Shown piece by piece: positions 35,422 to 44,003 of a stretch of DNA of 46,250 bases; position 1 is the stretch's first letter; every line of letters begins with the position of its first letter. Location: the NCBI GenBank assembly GCA_009929375.1, contig SAAO01000035.1:1-46250 (forward strand), in the 5' to 3' direction. Both the position numbers and the translations under genes were made by a program. The notes beneath the pieces are model-generated. The model made no database searches. It saw only the letters and a program-made list of their open reading frames with translations, and had not been told where the DNA came from. The DNA comes from Bacteroidia bacterium. GTDB lineage: Bacteria > Bacteroidota > Bacteroidia > Bacteroidales > Paludibacteraceae.

Positions 35422-35546
35422 GGTGAACGCTTTAATGCTTTGTGAAATTCAAATTTCTGTATCAACTCATTACCGGAAGAAGGTTGAGTGTTTGAAATTG
35501 TGAAAATACATTTTTTTGATTGTTTTTTTTAGTCTTTCCTGTATTT

Positions 35547-36131
35547 TTATTTTTCAGATAGTCGCTTTAACCGTTTATATCTCACCAAAATCCATACAGC
35601 AAGTAAAAGCAAAGCCAAAGCTGTAAACCCGGGAACATAGAAAATTTGATCGACATCCACCAGCAAAGCTATGCACAACGACCCTACCGAAATAAGAATG
35701 GCTGCAATTGCATATCCGATTTCGTCGTAAAACCAGGCATACGGGAACAGATGTGCACCTGTAATAATTGCATAAGCCATGATAAAGTAATCGGGATGTT
35801 TAATCAAAACAAAAACCAGAAACGGAAAGTAGATCAGCTGGGCAAAGTTAAGCCACAGACCCAACGACTGCAGGGGATTATCCTTTATTTTCCAGTTGGT
35901 TTTAAATATTTTAGAGAACCCCAATGCCAAAGGCATCAGCACAGATCCAAAAATAAAGGTGATAACACTCGTATTGTACGATGAGTAGTTTGAATATTTC
36001 CAGATAAAGAATACTCCTAACCATACTATGGAAGCTGCAAATATAAAATCGATGCCATTTCTGGCTTCCAGTTGAATGTTACGTTTCAGTTTCTCAAAAC
36101 CAATAGTTGTTTCAGATTTTTTGTTTTCCAT
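35547..36131 (-). CDS. Multi-pass membrane protein, DUF7010-like
   Basis: The ATG at 36131 (MENKKSETTIGFEKLKRN) is chosen because the in-frame extension to 36194 is made of the repeat element that sits immediately upstream. The 194-residue protein has about six hydrophobic segments. Internal motifs FGSVLMPLALGFSKIFKTNW, NPLQSLGLWLNFAQLIYFPF and AIITGAHLFPYAWFYDEIGY resemble the DUF7010 family of small membrane proteins as I remember it; this is a tentative assignment made by eye. No charged catalytic motif is visible. The role is unknown. It stands between a 125-bp gap and the palindromic element at 36149-36346. Confidence 0.65.
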   Translation of the reverse strand: MENKKSETTIGFEKLKRNIQLEARNGIDFIFAASIVWLGVFFIWKYSNYSSYNTSVITFIFGSVLMPLALGFSKIFKTNWKIKDNPLQSLGLWLNFAQLIYFPFLVFVLIKHPDYFIMAYAIITGAHLFPYAWFYDEIGYAIAAILISVGSLCIALLVDVDQIFYVPGFTALALLLLAVWILVRYKRLKRLSEK

Positions 36132-36148
36132 AATTCTTAATATTGAAC

Positions 36149-36346
36149 TCGTCTTGACTTTATATAATGTCGCTCCTACGGAGCTATTATGCAAAAAGGA
36201 CTAATAATAGCTACCATAATTACGCTCCTAACGGAGCTGTTTTTTAGCTTCGGAGAAGCTATATTATGGTAGAGATGTTGATTGCAGAGTGTTTTAAGAG
36301 CTCCGTTAGGAGCGAAATTATATTGTTTATAAAAAAGTCAAGACGA
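36149..36346. repeat. Inverted-ended element with GCTCC...GGAGC palindromes (~198 bp)
   Basis: The ends are perfect inverted repeats (TCGTCTTGACTTT at 36149; AAAGTCAAGACGA ending at 36346). Inside are CGCTCCTACGGAGC, CGCTCCTAACGGAGC and its complement GCTCCGTTAGGAGCG, plus a GCTTCGGAGAAGC hairpin at the centre. It makes up most of the 349-bp gap 36132-36480. It looks like a miniature inverted-repeat mobile element. No flanking target duplication is obvious. Confidence 0.85.
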
Positions 36347-36480
36347 CTTCGTTTTATAGATATCCACCTTATTTCTGAGGCAAATAATCCGGAGTTTAAC
36401 AAATTGGGCTTTCTTCGGATACTCATTAGAATAAATAACTCCCAAAGTGTAACTGTCATATTGTTGTCCGCATTTCTCTA

Positions 36481-37251
36481 CTAATGATTGCTTAAGCCTG
36501 CGTTTTCCACAGTCTGTTCAATTGCTGCTGACTCATTTTTCAGTTGTCTGAGTCTTACGAAATAATGTGCCCTCACAACTATAAAGTATGTTTCGATCAG
36601 GGATATAAAAACAGCAACGAAAGCCAGAATTATTTCAGAGTCGATAATACCATAAAGGAATGGAATTGTTAATGCTATTTCTAGTGTAAATTGTAATACA
36701 AACAACAGAGTATAAAATCCGAACACTTCCCACCAATGATTTTTTACCAATTCCTCACTTTCGTCGCACTCATCTTTAAACTTGTTGCTGTTTGTAACAA
36801 CTATGCAATCAATAAACGATAATCTGATTGATTTATAAATGCCCGGTATAATTAGCAGAAGTGTATATCCAAGAATCTTAAATCCGGCAATAATACCGGC
36901 TCCGATAAATGTTGACCATTTATTGAATCCTGATATTAGAATCTCTTTTACTGTTAGTTCTTCTTTATCCTCATCCTCCAGTTTAATTATCACAAAGTTC
37001 AGAATACCCAAAAGAGCAACAGCCCCAATCAGATATCTGATCAGTTCATAAATATTATTCACCAGCCTGATTGACGACGAGTCGTCGTCTGCCAACAAGG
37101 TGTTATTGAGAGGAATGCTTATTAATCCTATACAGATTTGAGTCGGGATATAAACTATAAGTCCGACAATCATAATTTTCAGAAAGTGTTTTTTCCATAG
37201 CCCGAATCCTGATTTCATAGCATAGGAAACAGACAGTTTTGATTCAATCAT
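36481..37251 (-). CDS. Hypothetical six-segment membrane protein
   Basis: A 256-residue integral membrane protein with about six hydrophobic segments: KIMIVGLIVYIPTQICIGLI, YLIGAVALLGILNFVIIKL, FIGAGIIAGFKILGYTLLLI, EVFGFYTLLFVLQFTLEIAL and two more to the C-terminus. The PGIYKSIRLSFIDCIVV motif after segment three or four resembles that in uncharacterised glycerophosphodiesterase-type membrane domains and DUF975-like proteins, but I cannot name the family. It ends in a charged cytoplasmic tail. Only 16 bp separate it from the secreted-protein gene downstream, so the two form an operon. Confidence 0.65.
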   Translation of the reverse strand: MIESKLSVSYAMKSGFGLWKKHFLKIMIVGLIVYIPTQICIGLISIPLNNTLLADDDSSSIRLVNNIYELIRYLIGAVALLGILNFVIIKLEDEDKEELTVKEILISGFNKWSTFIGAGIIAGFKILGYTLLLIIPGIYKSIRLSFIDCIVVTNSNKFKDECDESEELVKNHWWEVFGFYTLLFVLQFTLEIALTIPFLYGIIDSEIILAFVAVFISLIETYFIVVRAHYFVRLRQLKNESAAIEQTVENAGLSNH

Positions 37252-37267
37252 TTTATTTTTATTGTTT

Positions 37268-38710
37268 TTATTTCAGCTTCAAAATTCCAAATTTGATAGT
37301 GTTTTTCGATGATCCTGTCCTCTGAATCGCTACATCATAATTATGTTGCACAATGATTACTGAGTCCGGACCGGCATCTTCAAAAAATATCGGACACAGG
37401 TATTTGGGCTCTGCGCCGTTTGTGTTTATTTCAGAATATTTTTCGTTACCATTTATATCATATTTTATACAAATAGTTTTTGATTCCTTCGAAAGATAAA
37501 GTGGTTTCTTTGTTTGTGATTGATTGAAAATAAAATACACATTATCATTATCGTCATATTTTAAATGATAATGGCTTGCTAGTATATCAGCATCGGTGGC
37601 ATGTGTGTTTTTTACAAGTTTCTGCATCCATTTTACTGTACCATCAGGTTTAAAACTTAATACGTATATATCGTCAAAATAATAATGGATTGTTGTAAGG
37701 TTATTTCTGGTAATAATCTCTATTCTGCTTTTTTCAACTGACATAGTAAAACTACCATCTTTGTTGAAGTGAATGTCAGAGCATTTATAAAAATATTCAT
37801 TATCAAATTCTTTATTCTTCGCAGTTTTCTTCGCAATTTCTGTAGCTTCTTTCTCGTCGAGACCTTTTGATAATAACGATGTGGGAAATTCCTTAATATT
37901 TGAAGATATAATTTTTGATAACTTTGGAGCAATAACATACGAAAAACAGCCATATGCACTTTTAAGATCCTTCTTGCTGTATACTCCCGTACATATAATT
38001 TCTTCTTTATCGTTCAGAGCTATTTTATAGTAGCTTATATAGAGGTTTTCAGGTAGTTTTAACTCCAGTTGTACCGGCGTTTTGGTGTCGATGGGATAAT
38101 ATGCAAGCGAAATAATACTGTTTCTGAATTTGGATTTATCCTTCTTGTTTTTAAATTTACGAATCCCGAAATAATAATTTCCTGACTTGTCTGTTTTGTA
38201 TTTTCCAAAATTCGGATCGTAGTTTTCTAAAACAAATTCAGGAATTTCAAATCTATCATTTGTGGAGTCCGGTTCAACTGTTTCCCGGTCTTTTTTTATT
38301 TCCAAATTTGCAGTGTCTAATATTAGCTTTTGTACCTGTGTCTGATGACTTCTTTTTAAAGCATAGATATAAGAGCGGATTTCTAAATTACCTTCCACAA
38401 TTTCTGCAGAACTGTTTACACGTTCTCCTAATTTGTGTTTTACTTCTATATCAAACTCAATATTTTTACCTGTATTCCAGTTGTGTTTCACAATAAACTC
38501 CTTTGCTCCGCTTAAAGCTGAAGTACTTACCAGATAGAAAACATATGGTTTCTCGTACTTTATAATTTCTATAGACTTGGTTTCTCCTTTTTTATGATAG
38601 GGTTGTTCTTTTCCCCACTCAATCGATAAGGGTTGTGCAGTCGTTGTCTGAATAGCGATTGCCAATGTAAAAATCAGAATGGAAAAAATCCGGGTAACTT
38701 TGTTGTCCAT
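37268..38710 (-). CDS. Secreted protein of unknown function, repeat-rich beta structure
   Basis: A 480-residue protein with a signal peptide (RIFSILIFTLAIAIQTTTA, cleavage near AQ). The mature part has repeated strand-turn patterns with DKSGNYYFGIR, KDGSFTMSVEKSR, KPDGTVKWMQKLVK and YDDNDNVYFIFNQ, which suggest a beta-propeller-like or similar fold; no enzyme motif is visible. It is likely periplasmic or surface exposed. It is not recognised by family. The membrane protein gene at 36481 follows it by 16 bp, so the two are probably made together. Confidence 0.65.
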   Translation of the reverse strand: MDNKVTRIFSILIFTLAIAIQTTTAQPLSIEWGKEQPYHKKGETKSIEIIKYEKPYVFYLVSTSALSGAKEFIVKHNWNTGKNIEFDIEVKHKLGERVNSSAEIVEGNLEIRSYIYALKRSHQTQVQKLILDTANLEIKKDRETVEPDSTNDRFEIPEFVLENYDPNFGKYKTDKSGNYYFGIRKFKNKKDKSKFRNSIISLAYYPIDTKTPVQLELKLPENLYISYYKIALNDKEEIICTGVYSKKDLKSAYGCFSYVIAPKLSKIISSNIKEFPTSLLSKGLDEKEATEIAKKTAKNKEFDNEYFYKCSDIHFNKDGSFTMSVEKSRIEIITRNNLTTIHYYFDDIYVLSFKPDGTVKWMQKLVKNTHATDADILASHYHLKYDDNDNVYFIFNQSQTKKPLYLSKESKTICIKYDINGNEKYSEINTNGAEPKYLCPIFFEDAGPDSVIIVQHNYDVAIQRTGSSKNTIKFGILKLK

Positions 38711-38767
38711 ATTTTTGTATTTGAATTTTGTAACTTTATGACAAAATAGTCTTGAAATTTTTGAACC

Positions 38768-39493
38768 CTATTTCAGAGTCTGACCTATATTGAGTCTCAT
38801 GTACAAACGAACAGAAGTACAATCGGGTAAACCATACCTGTTTAGTGTTGTTTTCTGGTCTCCGAAAAATTTATACTCCGAACCCGGACTTAAAGGAGTC
38901 TGAATTGTGTAGGATAAAGCAATTGTAGGGGAAGTTAAAAAGCTGAATATATTGGGAATATAGCTACACGAAAGCCCTATTTCATTTATCAATAAATCAG
39001 AATAAGACCTGAAACGATAAAATGTACCAATACTGCCCGAGCTTCTCAGCGTTATAAACTTTTCTTTTGTCTTGAAATAGTATTTGGGCTCTATTAAAAA
39101 TGAATAACCAAATTTATTATTATCAAAAGCTGCGTTGTTGTAGATAGTTAAATTGGCTATTTTGGAAATCAACGAGTTATGGTCCATATTTTCGGTGAAG
39201 CCCAAATACTTTGTAGTTAACGAATAAGGCATTAATAGTCCCGCACCCACTTCAAAACCCACACGATCAGTAAATCTGTGTTCCCATACAGGCTGAAACT
39301 CTCCATCAAACAGTGTAAGTATATCTGTTTTGATTACGTTCTTTGTCGATGTTTCATTGATCGCTTTCCTCTTTTGTATAAGATTGATATAGGTAGTATC
39401 GTTTGTTTGTGAGAAAATACTCAGCGAACTGATAAGACCGCAAAGTATAACTCCAATTCCCTTTTTTAAAGGCATCAGATGCTTTATATTCAT
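38768..39493 (-). CDS. Predicted outer-membrane beta-barrel protein
   Basis: A 241-residue protein with an N-terminal signal (GIGVILCGLISSLSIFSQ) and alternating strands: EFQPVWEHRFTDRVGFEVGA, FGYSFLIEPKYYFKTKEKFI, TLRSSGSIGTFYRFRSY and a final CTSVRLYMRLNIGQ. This is the pattern of an eight- to ten-strand barrel, but I do not recognise the family. It is the first of at least three barrel-like genes in this stretch and is separated from its neighbours by gaps of 57 and 82 bp. Confidence 0.62.
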   Translation of the reverse strand: MNIKHLMPLKKGIGVILCGLISSLSIFSQTNDTTYINLIQKRKAINETSTKNVIKTDILTLFDGEFQPVWEHRFTDRVGFEVGAGLLMPYSLTTKYLGFTENMDHNSLISKIANLTIYNNAAFDNNKFGYSFLIEPKYYFKTKEKFITLRSSGSIGTFYRFRSYSDLLINEIGLSCSYIPNIFSFLTSPTIALSYTIQTPLSPGSEYKFFGDQKTTLNRYGLPDCTSVRLYMRLNIGQTLK

Positions 39494-39575
39494 TTTTGTA
39501 ATTTATTAATTCAAATGAGATAATTACAAAGGCAAAAACTTATTATAACTCCGCTTTTCCACGCATTTTTCCTGA

Positions 39576-40193
39576 TTAATAATACCATTTAAAATCGTTT
39601 GGAAAGTCCTTCTGCGAAAAAAAGTCAAATTCCGGATTAGGTGATGTTTTTGTCAACTCTCCAATGATAATATTCCAGCCTGATTTTAAGCTTACATCAT
39701 AATTTGCAGTTATTGTTGATATTTTTCTTATACCAGTTATTTTTACTTCTTTATCCGCAAATATAAATATTGCATTTTTTTGACCTGGTCTTTCAATGGA
39801 GCCATTACTAAATGATAATGTACTTAAAGAGGATGAACTATGCGCATAAAAACTGGCTATTGCAATTTTAACTGAATTGTCAGTTAAAGTCAGTCCATCG
39901 AAATAATTTGTATGAAAGTTTTTTTCAGGAATAGAGGTTGGGAATATTATATCGAAACGCTCATTGTTATATTTGTTACGCTGAAAAATGTAATACTCAT
40001 CTGAGTTAGGTAATGAAAGAACACAATAAATCGAATCGATATTTGTGGCTTCATTTTTATTTGAAATTAAGAATCCCAATTTTGTTACGACAGATCCATC
40101 AGAACTATCATTCACTATATCCTCATTGCATGCAGTGAATAAAATTGTCAGGGTAAATAACCATAAATAGTTTATTTTGAGTTGCTTAGTCAT
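39576..40193 (-). CDS. Hypothetical lipoprotein
   Basis: A 205-residue lipoprotein: signal MTKQLKINYLWLFTLTILF followed by TAC with Cys22 in the lipobox, then NEDIVNDSSDGSV. The mature part has predicted beta strands and a Ser-rich segment (SFYAHSSSSLSTLSFSNGS) but no motif I recognise. It is probably anchored in the outer or inner membrane facing the periplasm. Its location between two barrel-type genes hints at an envelope complex, which is only inference. Confidence 0.6.
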   Translation of the reverse strand: MTKQLKINYLWLFTLTILFTACNEDIVNDSSDGSVVTKLGFLISNKNEATNIDSIYCVLSLPNSDEYYIFQRNKYNNERFDIIFPTSIPEKNFHTNYFDGLTLTDNSVKIAIASFYAHSSSSLSTLSFSNGSIERPGQKNAIFIFADKEVKITGIRKISTITANYDVSLKSGWNIIIGELTKTSPNPEFDFFSQKDFPNDFKWYY

Positions 40194-40320
40194 TAAATTT
40201 TATTTTTGATTGTTGTGTTTTTATATTGCTTTCATTCCTCTGAATGACTTTGGCTTGCCTTCGGTTTTGGTTCAATTCATTATAGCTTAAATAAGTTAGA
40301 AAACAAAGTGAAATATTTTA

Positions 40321-40422
40321 TTTAACCGCAAAGAACGCGAAGTTGTAAAGATGCGTATGGAACAATCCGTGAATCGGATGAAAAACTGATAAGTTTTTCT
40401 CTTTGCGCTCTTTGCGTTAAAT
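40321..40422. repeat. Inverted-ended intergenic element (~102 bp)
   Basis: The left end TTTAACCGCAAAGAACGCGA (40321) is inverted relative to the right end, whose complement reads ATTTAACGCAAAGAGCGCAA. Each end contains two imperfect 9-bp units of the CGCAAAGAA type. The interior holds ATCCG...CGGAT and AAAACTGATAAGTTTT hairpins. It occupies the centre of the 273-bp gap 40194-40466. Confidence 0.82.
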
Positions 40423-40466
40423 CTTGGAAGTATGTTTTCTTTACGAACTTATATAATGACTTTTGT

Positions 40467-41057
40467 TCAGAATCTATACCCCAGTATCAATGCAGCCGAA
40501 TTGTTATTCAGATTAAAATCTAATCTGGAGTTGATGTTTTCAGAAGCCGGATCGGGTTTTATCGTTGTTCGATTGTAAGTTAAGCCCGGAACAATTTCAG
40601 CCGACAGTTTCAGGTTTTTACTAATCCTTAGAGTTGAACCCAAAACGAATCCCACTCCGGCCGAATAACTACTTATCCTGTTGTCAGTGGTGCCAGCGTT
40701 ACCATAAGATTTGATTCCCGACAAACCGCCCTGCAATTCAGCCCCGTAGTATAAGTTTAATTTCTCGTTTATACTTAACGGTTTCTCTATCCCGAAATTA
40801 AGCCTGAAGCCTGAAAATGAGCTTTCCATATCACTATTTGTAACGTTCGATTCTGTCTTTTGATTTCCTGCGTTTACCGATAAGCCCGAAAAGCGATAGA
40901 CTAATTTGTCACTTCCGGTTTTAAAAATAAAACCAAAGTTGTCGAATTTCAAATTAGTAAAATAGAGTCCGATTTCGTTGAAAGAGCCTGCTTCCTGCGA
41001 TTTTAATGTCTGAAGACTTAACATTCCGATAATAGATAAGATCAATAGTTTTTTCAT
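40467..41057 (-). CDS. Predicted outer-membrane beta-barrel protein
   Basis: A 196-residue protein with signal peptide MKKLLILSIIGMLSLQTLKS then QEAG. Alternating strands follow (FNEIGLYFTNLKFDNFGFIF, LVYRFSGLSVNAGNQ, LNLYYGAELQGGLSGI, YSAGVGFVLGSTLRIS), ending AALILGYRF with a C-terminal aromatic residue as needed for recognition by BamA. Such proteins are porin-like or structural outer-membrane barrels; no substrate is implied. I do not recognise a named family. Its ending suggests it is a client of the BamA/OmpH machinery encoded elsewhere in the window. Confidence 0.68.
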   Translation of the reverse strand: MKKLLILSIIGMLSLQTLKSQEAGSFNEIGLYFTNLKFDNFGFIFKTGSDKLVYRFSGLSVNAGNQKTESNVTNSDMESSFSGFRLNFGIEKPLSINEKLNLYYGAELQGGLSGIKSYGNAGTTDNRISSYSAGVGFVLGSTLRISKNLKLSAEIVPGLTYNRTTIKPDPASENINSRLDFNLNNNSAALILGYRF

Positions 41058-41127
41058 TTTTGATGTTTTTAAATGGTTGATAATATGTTGTTTTTGTTAA
41101 ATTGTTCTGGCTTTTTTTTGATACAAT

Positions 41128-41232
41128 AGTTCACATAGAAATTGTGCTAAATATTATTTCGACCACAACAGCTGAAAAACATCTCTGATATTTTAGCTAT
41201 GTGTGCTTTTTCTTTTCTTCTTAGCCAATTTG
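41128..41232. repeat. Possible degenerate relative of the 7171/13621 element
   Basis: TTCACATAGAAATTGTGCT and AGCTATGTGTGCTTTTTC are imperfectly inverted, and the block TTTTCTTTTCTTCTTAG resembles part of the 7171/13621 element. The match is partial and may be chance. The remainder of the 287-bp gap 41058-41344 is AT-rich with nothing I can assign. Confidence 0.35.
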
Positions 41233-41344
41233 TCAATCAGTTTTTATGCTGTAAATATTTCAGTTAAGGTTATTGCTTCTAAATAATAAGTCACGGTTCA
41301 CAAGTTACTTATTCAGGTTCTTTCGGATTTGCTGTTGCGATTAT

Positions 41345-42076
41345 TTATAGTCTCACTTTAAGCGACAATTGCAGATAAGTAGTATAAAGTTCTGTGCTAC
41401 TCATAAAATTATCATTAGCATCCGCCCATACAAGATAATATATGTTTTTCAAATTAACGCCATATCGTAAGCCGGCATCAAAGCGTTCGTTGATTCTGTA
41501 TTGTAACCCTAAGATGCCTGAATAATAAAATCCGGGATAATCTTCATCAGGAATAATGTTATCTGCATTAGTATTCAGACTAGTACCTCTTACAATATAC
41601 AAATATCCCGGAGCCGTGCCCACATGATTTGTTGTAGCTTTATTTGTCATGACAGTTTTTTCTGATATTTTGTATTCCGCTTCAATACCTGCTGAGATAT
41701 AAATTTTATCACTCAAAAAGAAATCCACTAATATTGGTATTTGTAATGAAGTCATTGAGGCAACAACTTGCTTATTTACAGGTTCAAGCCTGCTGTTCAG
41801 GTAATCGAAAAGTTGTACTCCACCTTTTCTGATAATACCGGGCTCTGCACTAATGCCAATAAAAAAGTCTCCTTTATAGGATACAAATCCATTAATGTTA
41901 TAGCTCAGAATTGGCGAATACATATTCTTATATTGATTGGTTGGTATATCAGTCAAATGCATATTGGTGACATCAGCTCCAATTATGACTCCATAGTTTA
42001 TATTCCGGCTATGTGCAGATAGTCCCTGCAACAAAATAAAGGCAATAAATAAAATTTTCTTTTTCGTGGTTTTCAT
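41345..42076 (-). CDS. Predicted outer-membrane beta-barrel (PorT-like) protein
   Basis: A 243-residue protein with a signal peptide (KILFIAFILLQGLSAHS). The mature part starts RNINYGVIIGADVTNMHLTD, a layout typical of the PorT-like outer-membrane barrel family, then FFIGISAEPGIIRKGGVQLF, QIPILVDFFLSDKIYISAGI, YSGILGLQYRINERFDAGLR and a terminal YTTYLQLSLKVRL strand. PorT itself is a type IX secretion component, but this broad family is diverse, so a secretion role is not implied. It stands just left of one copy of the direct repeat at 42151. Confidence 0.72.
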   Translation of the reverse strand: MKTTKKKILFIAFILLQGLSAHSRNINYGVIIGADVTNMHLTDIPTNQYKNMYSPILSYNINGFVSYKGDFFIGISAEPGIIRKGGVQLFDYLNSRLEPVNKQVVASMTSLQIPILVDFFLSDKIYISAGIEAEYKISEKTVMTNKATTNHVGTAPGYLYIVRGTSLNTNADNIIPDEDYPGFYYSGILGLQYRINERFDAGLRYGVNLKNIYYLVWADANDNFMSSTELYTTYLQLSLKVRL

Positions 42077-42150
42077 ATTTGTAAGTCGTTTTCTTCAGAG
42101 TTTGACAAATACTTATGGCGCATAAACTGCCGGAAACTCATTCGCCGCCC

Positions 42151-42172
42151 AAAGCGCATAGGCGTGTGTTAG
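42151..42172 (+). repeat. Structured 22-bp repeat, copy 1 (attC-end-like)
   Basis: AAAGCGCATAGGCGTGTGTT followed by AG matches 43964-43985 at 19 or 20 of 22 positions, in the same orientation. Flanking CTGCC (42128) and GGCAG (42178) can pair over this copy. GTTAGGT at the right end (42169-42175) fits the integron R' consensus GTTRRRY. No matching R'' site was found on the other side. Confidence 0.65.
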
Positions 42173-42266
42173 GTACTGGCAGCTTGGTTGCGTATCATTT
42201 GTCTTTTTCGTTCATTTCAAATCAATAATCAGCTTATTCAAGCGAGTCTGGTTAGCTTTAAGTGGG

Positions 42267-43118
42267 TTATCTTTTCATGTAAAAGGTTCCTATGGCATCA
42301 TCAGAAGGCTTCCAACTATTTTTTTTAATTTCATCAACAGCTAAATTGTCAAACAATTTTTTTGAGCCTAATATTGTTATCGTGTAGCTATCACTTTCGA
42401 TTACTTTGTTTATTTCTTGTAAGTTTACAGAAGAAAGCAACAGGTATTCTCCTTTACGCACTATTTTTTCTATCTCTATACTCAAATAATCCATTACGGC
42501 TTTAGGACTATTAAATATTTTGGATTTTTTTGCTGTAATGTTAAAACTACCCTCAAAGGTAGATTTAGGAATATAATAATACATTAAATTAGTATCTTTT
42601 TTTATTTCAGTTACATAATTGTTAAGTTCCGTTTGGTTGCTAAAACTTATTTTTTTTTCATAACTTTCCAGAGGATGTTTTTTATGTAATTCTTTGATTT
42701 TTTCAAAATCAGAAAACTTAAATGAATTTGTATTCATTCTTAGAATACCCAGGTCAGGCATAATCGCAATTTCAGATGACAACAAATGGTTGTTAACGAT
42801 CCAAATATTAAATTCTTTAGTAGTGAAAGTATTCCTGACTTTATCACCTACTACAAGTGATTTTGCAAATTGGGCAATTGTAGCTGAGTCTTTCAACATG
42901 AAGCTATATGAATAATAAGGATTGTCCTTACTGAAACAATTGCCATATATCCTGGTTTTAGAATCAATTTTTAGTGTGTCTAATATATGCGTTTTACTAC
43001 TTGCTTGATTTAAATTGCTATTAGATAAGTTGTTTTCTTTCACTATACTTCTGATTGGCGAATAGAATACTAAGAGAAGTAGAGTCACACATATTTTTCC
43101 GGAGATATTTTTTTTCAT
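42267..43118 (-). CDS. Hypothetical secreted protein
   Basis: A 283-residue protein with an N-terminal signal-like segment (MKKNISGKICVTLLLLVFYS). The mature part is rich in Lys, Ser and Asn and has segments such as LKDSATIAQFAKSLVVGDKV, TTKEFNIWIVNNHLLSSEIA and LRMNTNSFKFSDFEKIKELH. It is not recognised and no catalytic motif is visible. With the ankyrin gene it forms the two-gene block lying between the direct repeats at 42151 and 43964. Like the genes to its right it is clearly more AT-rich than the core genes in the left half of the window. Confidence 0.6.
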   Translation of the reverse strand: MKKNISGKICVTLLLLVFYSPIRSIVKENNLSNSNLNQASSKTHILDTLKIDSKTRIYGNCFSKDNPYYSYSFMLKDSATIAQFAKSLVVGDKVRNTFTTKEFNIWIVNNHLLSSEIAIMPDLGILRMNTNSFKFSDFEKIKELHKKHPLESYEKKISFSNQTELNNYVTEIKKDTNLMYYYIPKSTFEGSFNITAKKSKIFNSPKAVMDYLSIEIEKIVRKGEYLLLSSVNLQEINKVIESDSYTITILGSKKLFDNLAVDEIKKNSWKPSDDAIGTFYMKR

Positions 43119-43198
43119 AATGATTTTATATTTTGTTGTATTGTAAAATTGAATGATTAGATATTTTTAGTAATCACATAAGCGTTTATTAGTAAACG

Positions 43199-43933
43199 TT
43201 ATTTTGCTTTAGATTCAATCAACTCAATTATTCTTTTGTTCTTACTCTTTTTAGCAAGTTTAAGACTTGAATTGCCCTTGTCGTCAATAAAAGTCACTAA
43301 TGCGCCATTTTCTAATAGTAACTCAACAATGTCAGCGTTTTTATTCATTATGGCTTGATTTAATGCACATTCCTTGTCGTGTGTTGCTGCATAAGCATTT
43401 ACATTTGCCCCTTTCCAAATTAAAAATTTGACTAATTCGTAATGATTGCTTCTGGCTGCCTGAACAATCGGAGTAATTTGATCATCTGGTGTGTCTTCTA
43501 AATCTGCTCCGTTGTCGAGTAAATATGATACAAGTTTCACAGATCCTGTTTTACATGCAAATCTAATGGGTGTCTGATTTCCGGCACACTTATTTTTTGA
43601 ATTTACATCGCCACCATTTTCTATAATAAGTTTAACAAAATCATACGAATTATTTTGACAAGCGATTAGAAGCGGTTTTGCTTCACATTTTCCAACCGGC
43701 ATATCTACTTTACCTCCATACTTTACCAATATCTTTCCTACTTCTACATTATTATCGCCTGCAGCAAGAAACATAACAGTAACTCCGTCTTCGTTTAGTT
43801 GGTTGGGATTTTCACCGTTTTTTATTAATGTTTCAATCTTTACTAGATCGTTTTCTTTGTATGCTCTAAATAGTTCTTGTGACCACGATTGTAATGTCAT
43901 AAAAATCAGTGCAAATGTCAGTAATGTTCTCAT
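43199..43933 (-). CDS. Secreted ankyrin repeat protein
   Basis: A 244-residue protein with a signal peptide (MRTLLTFALIFMTLQSWS, cleavage near Q-E). About six ankyrin repeats of about 33 residues follow: NDLVKIETLIKNGENPNQLN, DGVTVMFLAAGDNNVEVGKI, CEAKPLLIACQNNSYDFVKL, NQTPIRFACKTGSVKLVSYL, DQITPIVQAARSNHYELVKF and CALNQAIMNKNADIVELLLE. Ankyrin repeats bind other proteins, so this is probably a periplasmic or exported binding protein. No enzymatic domain is attached. The gene lies 80 bp upstream of the hypothetical gene at 42267, and a 22-bp repeat copy follows its own upstream end. Confidence 0.88.
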   Translation of the reverse strand: MRTLLTFALIFMTLQSWSQELFRAYKENDLVKIETLIKNGENPNQLNEDGVTVMFLAAGDNNVEVGKILVKYGGKVDMPVGKCEAKPLLIACQNNSYDFVKLIIENGGDVNSKNKCAGNQTPIRFACKTGSVKLVSYLLDNGADLEDTPDDQITPIVQAARSNHYELVKFLIWKGANVNAYAATHDKECALNQAIMNKNADIVELLLENGALVTFIDDKGNSSLKLAKKSKNKRIIELIESKAK

Positions 43934-43953
43934 GTTTGTTTTTTTGTATGTTT

Positions 43954-43986
43954 GCTAACGACTAAAGCACGTAGGCGTGTGTTAGC
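43954..43986 (+). repeat. Structured repeat, copy 2, with GCTAAC/GTTAGC stem
   Basis: GCTAAC (43954-43959) and GTTAGC (43981-43986) are a perfect inverted pair enclosing CACG-TAGG-CGTG, with an asymmetric bulge. The core 43964-43985 repeats copy 1 at 42151. The site lies in the 70-bp gap between the ankyrin gene and the nSTAND gene. Confidence 0.7.
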
Positions 43987-44003
43987 GCAAGGTGTTTGTT
44001 GTT

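Noticed and set aside
36266-36484. Short frames within 36259-36484 on both strands
   Set aside because: They are composed largely of the inverted-repeat element and run into the neighbouring gene.
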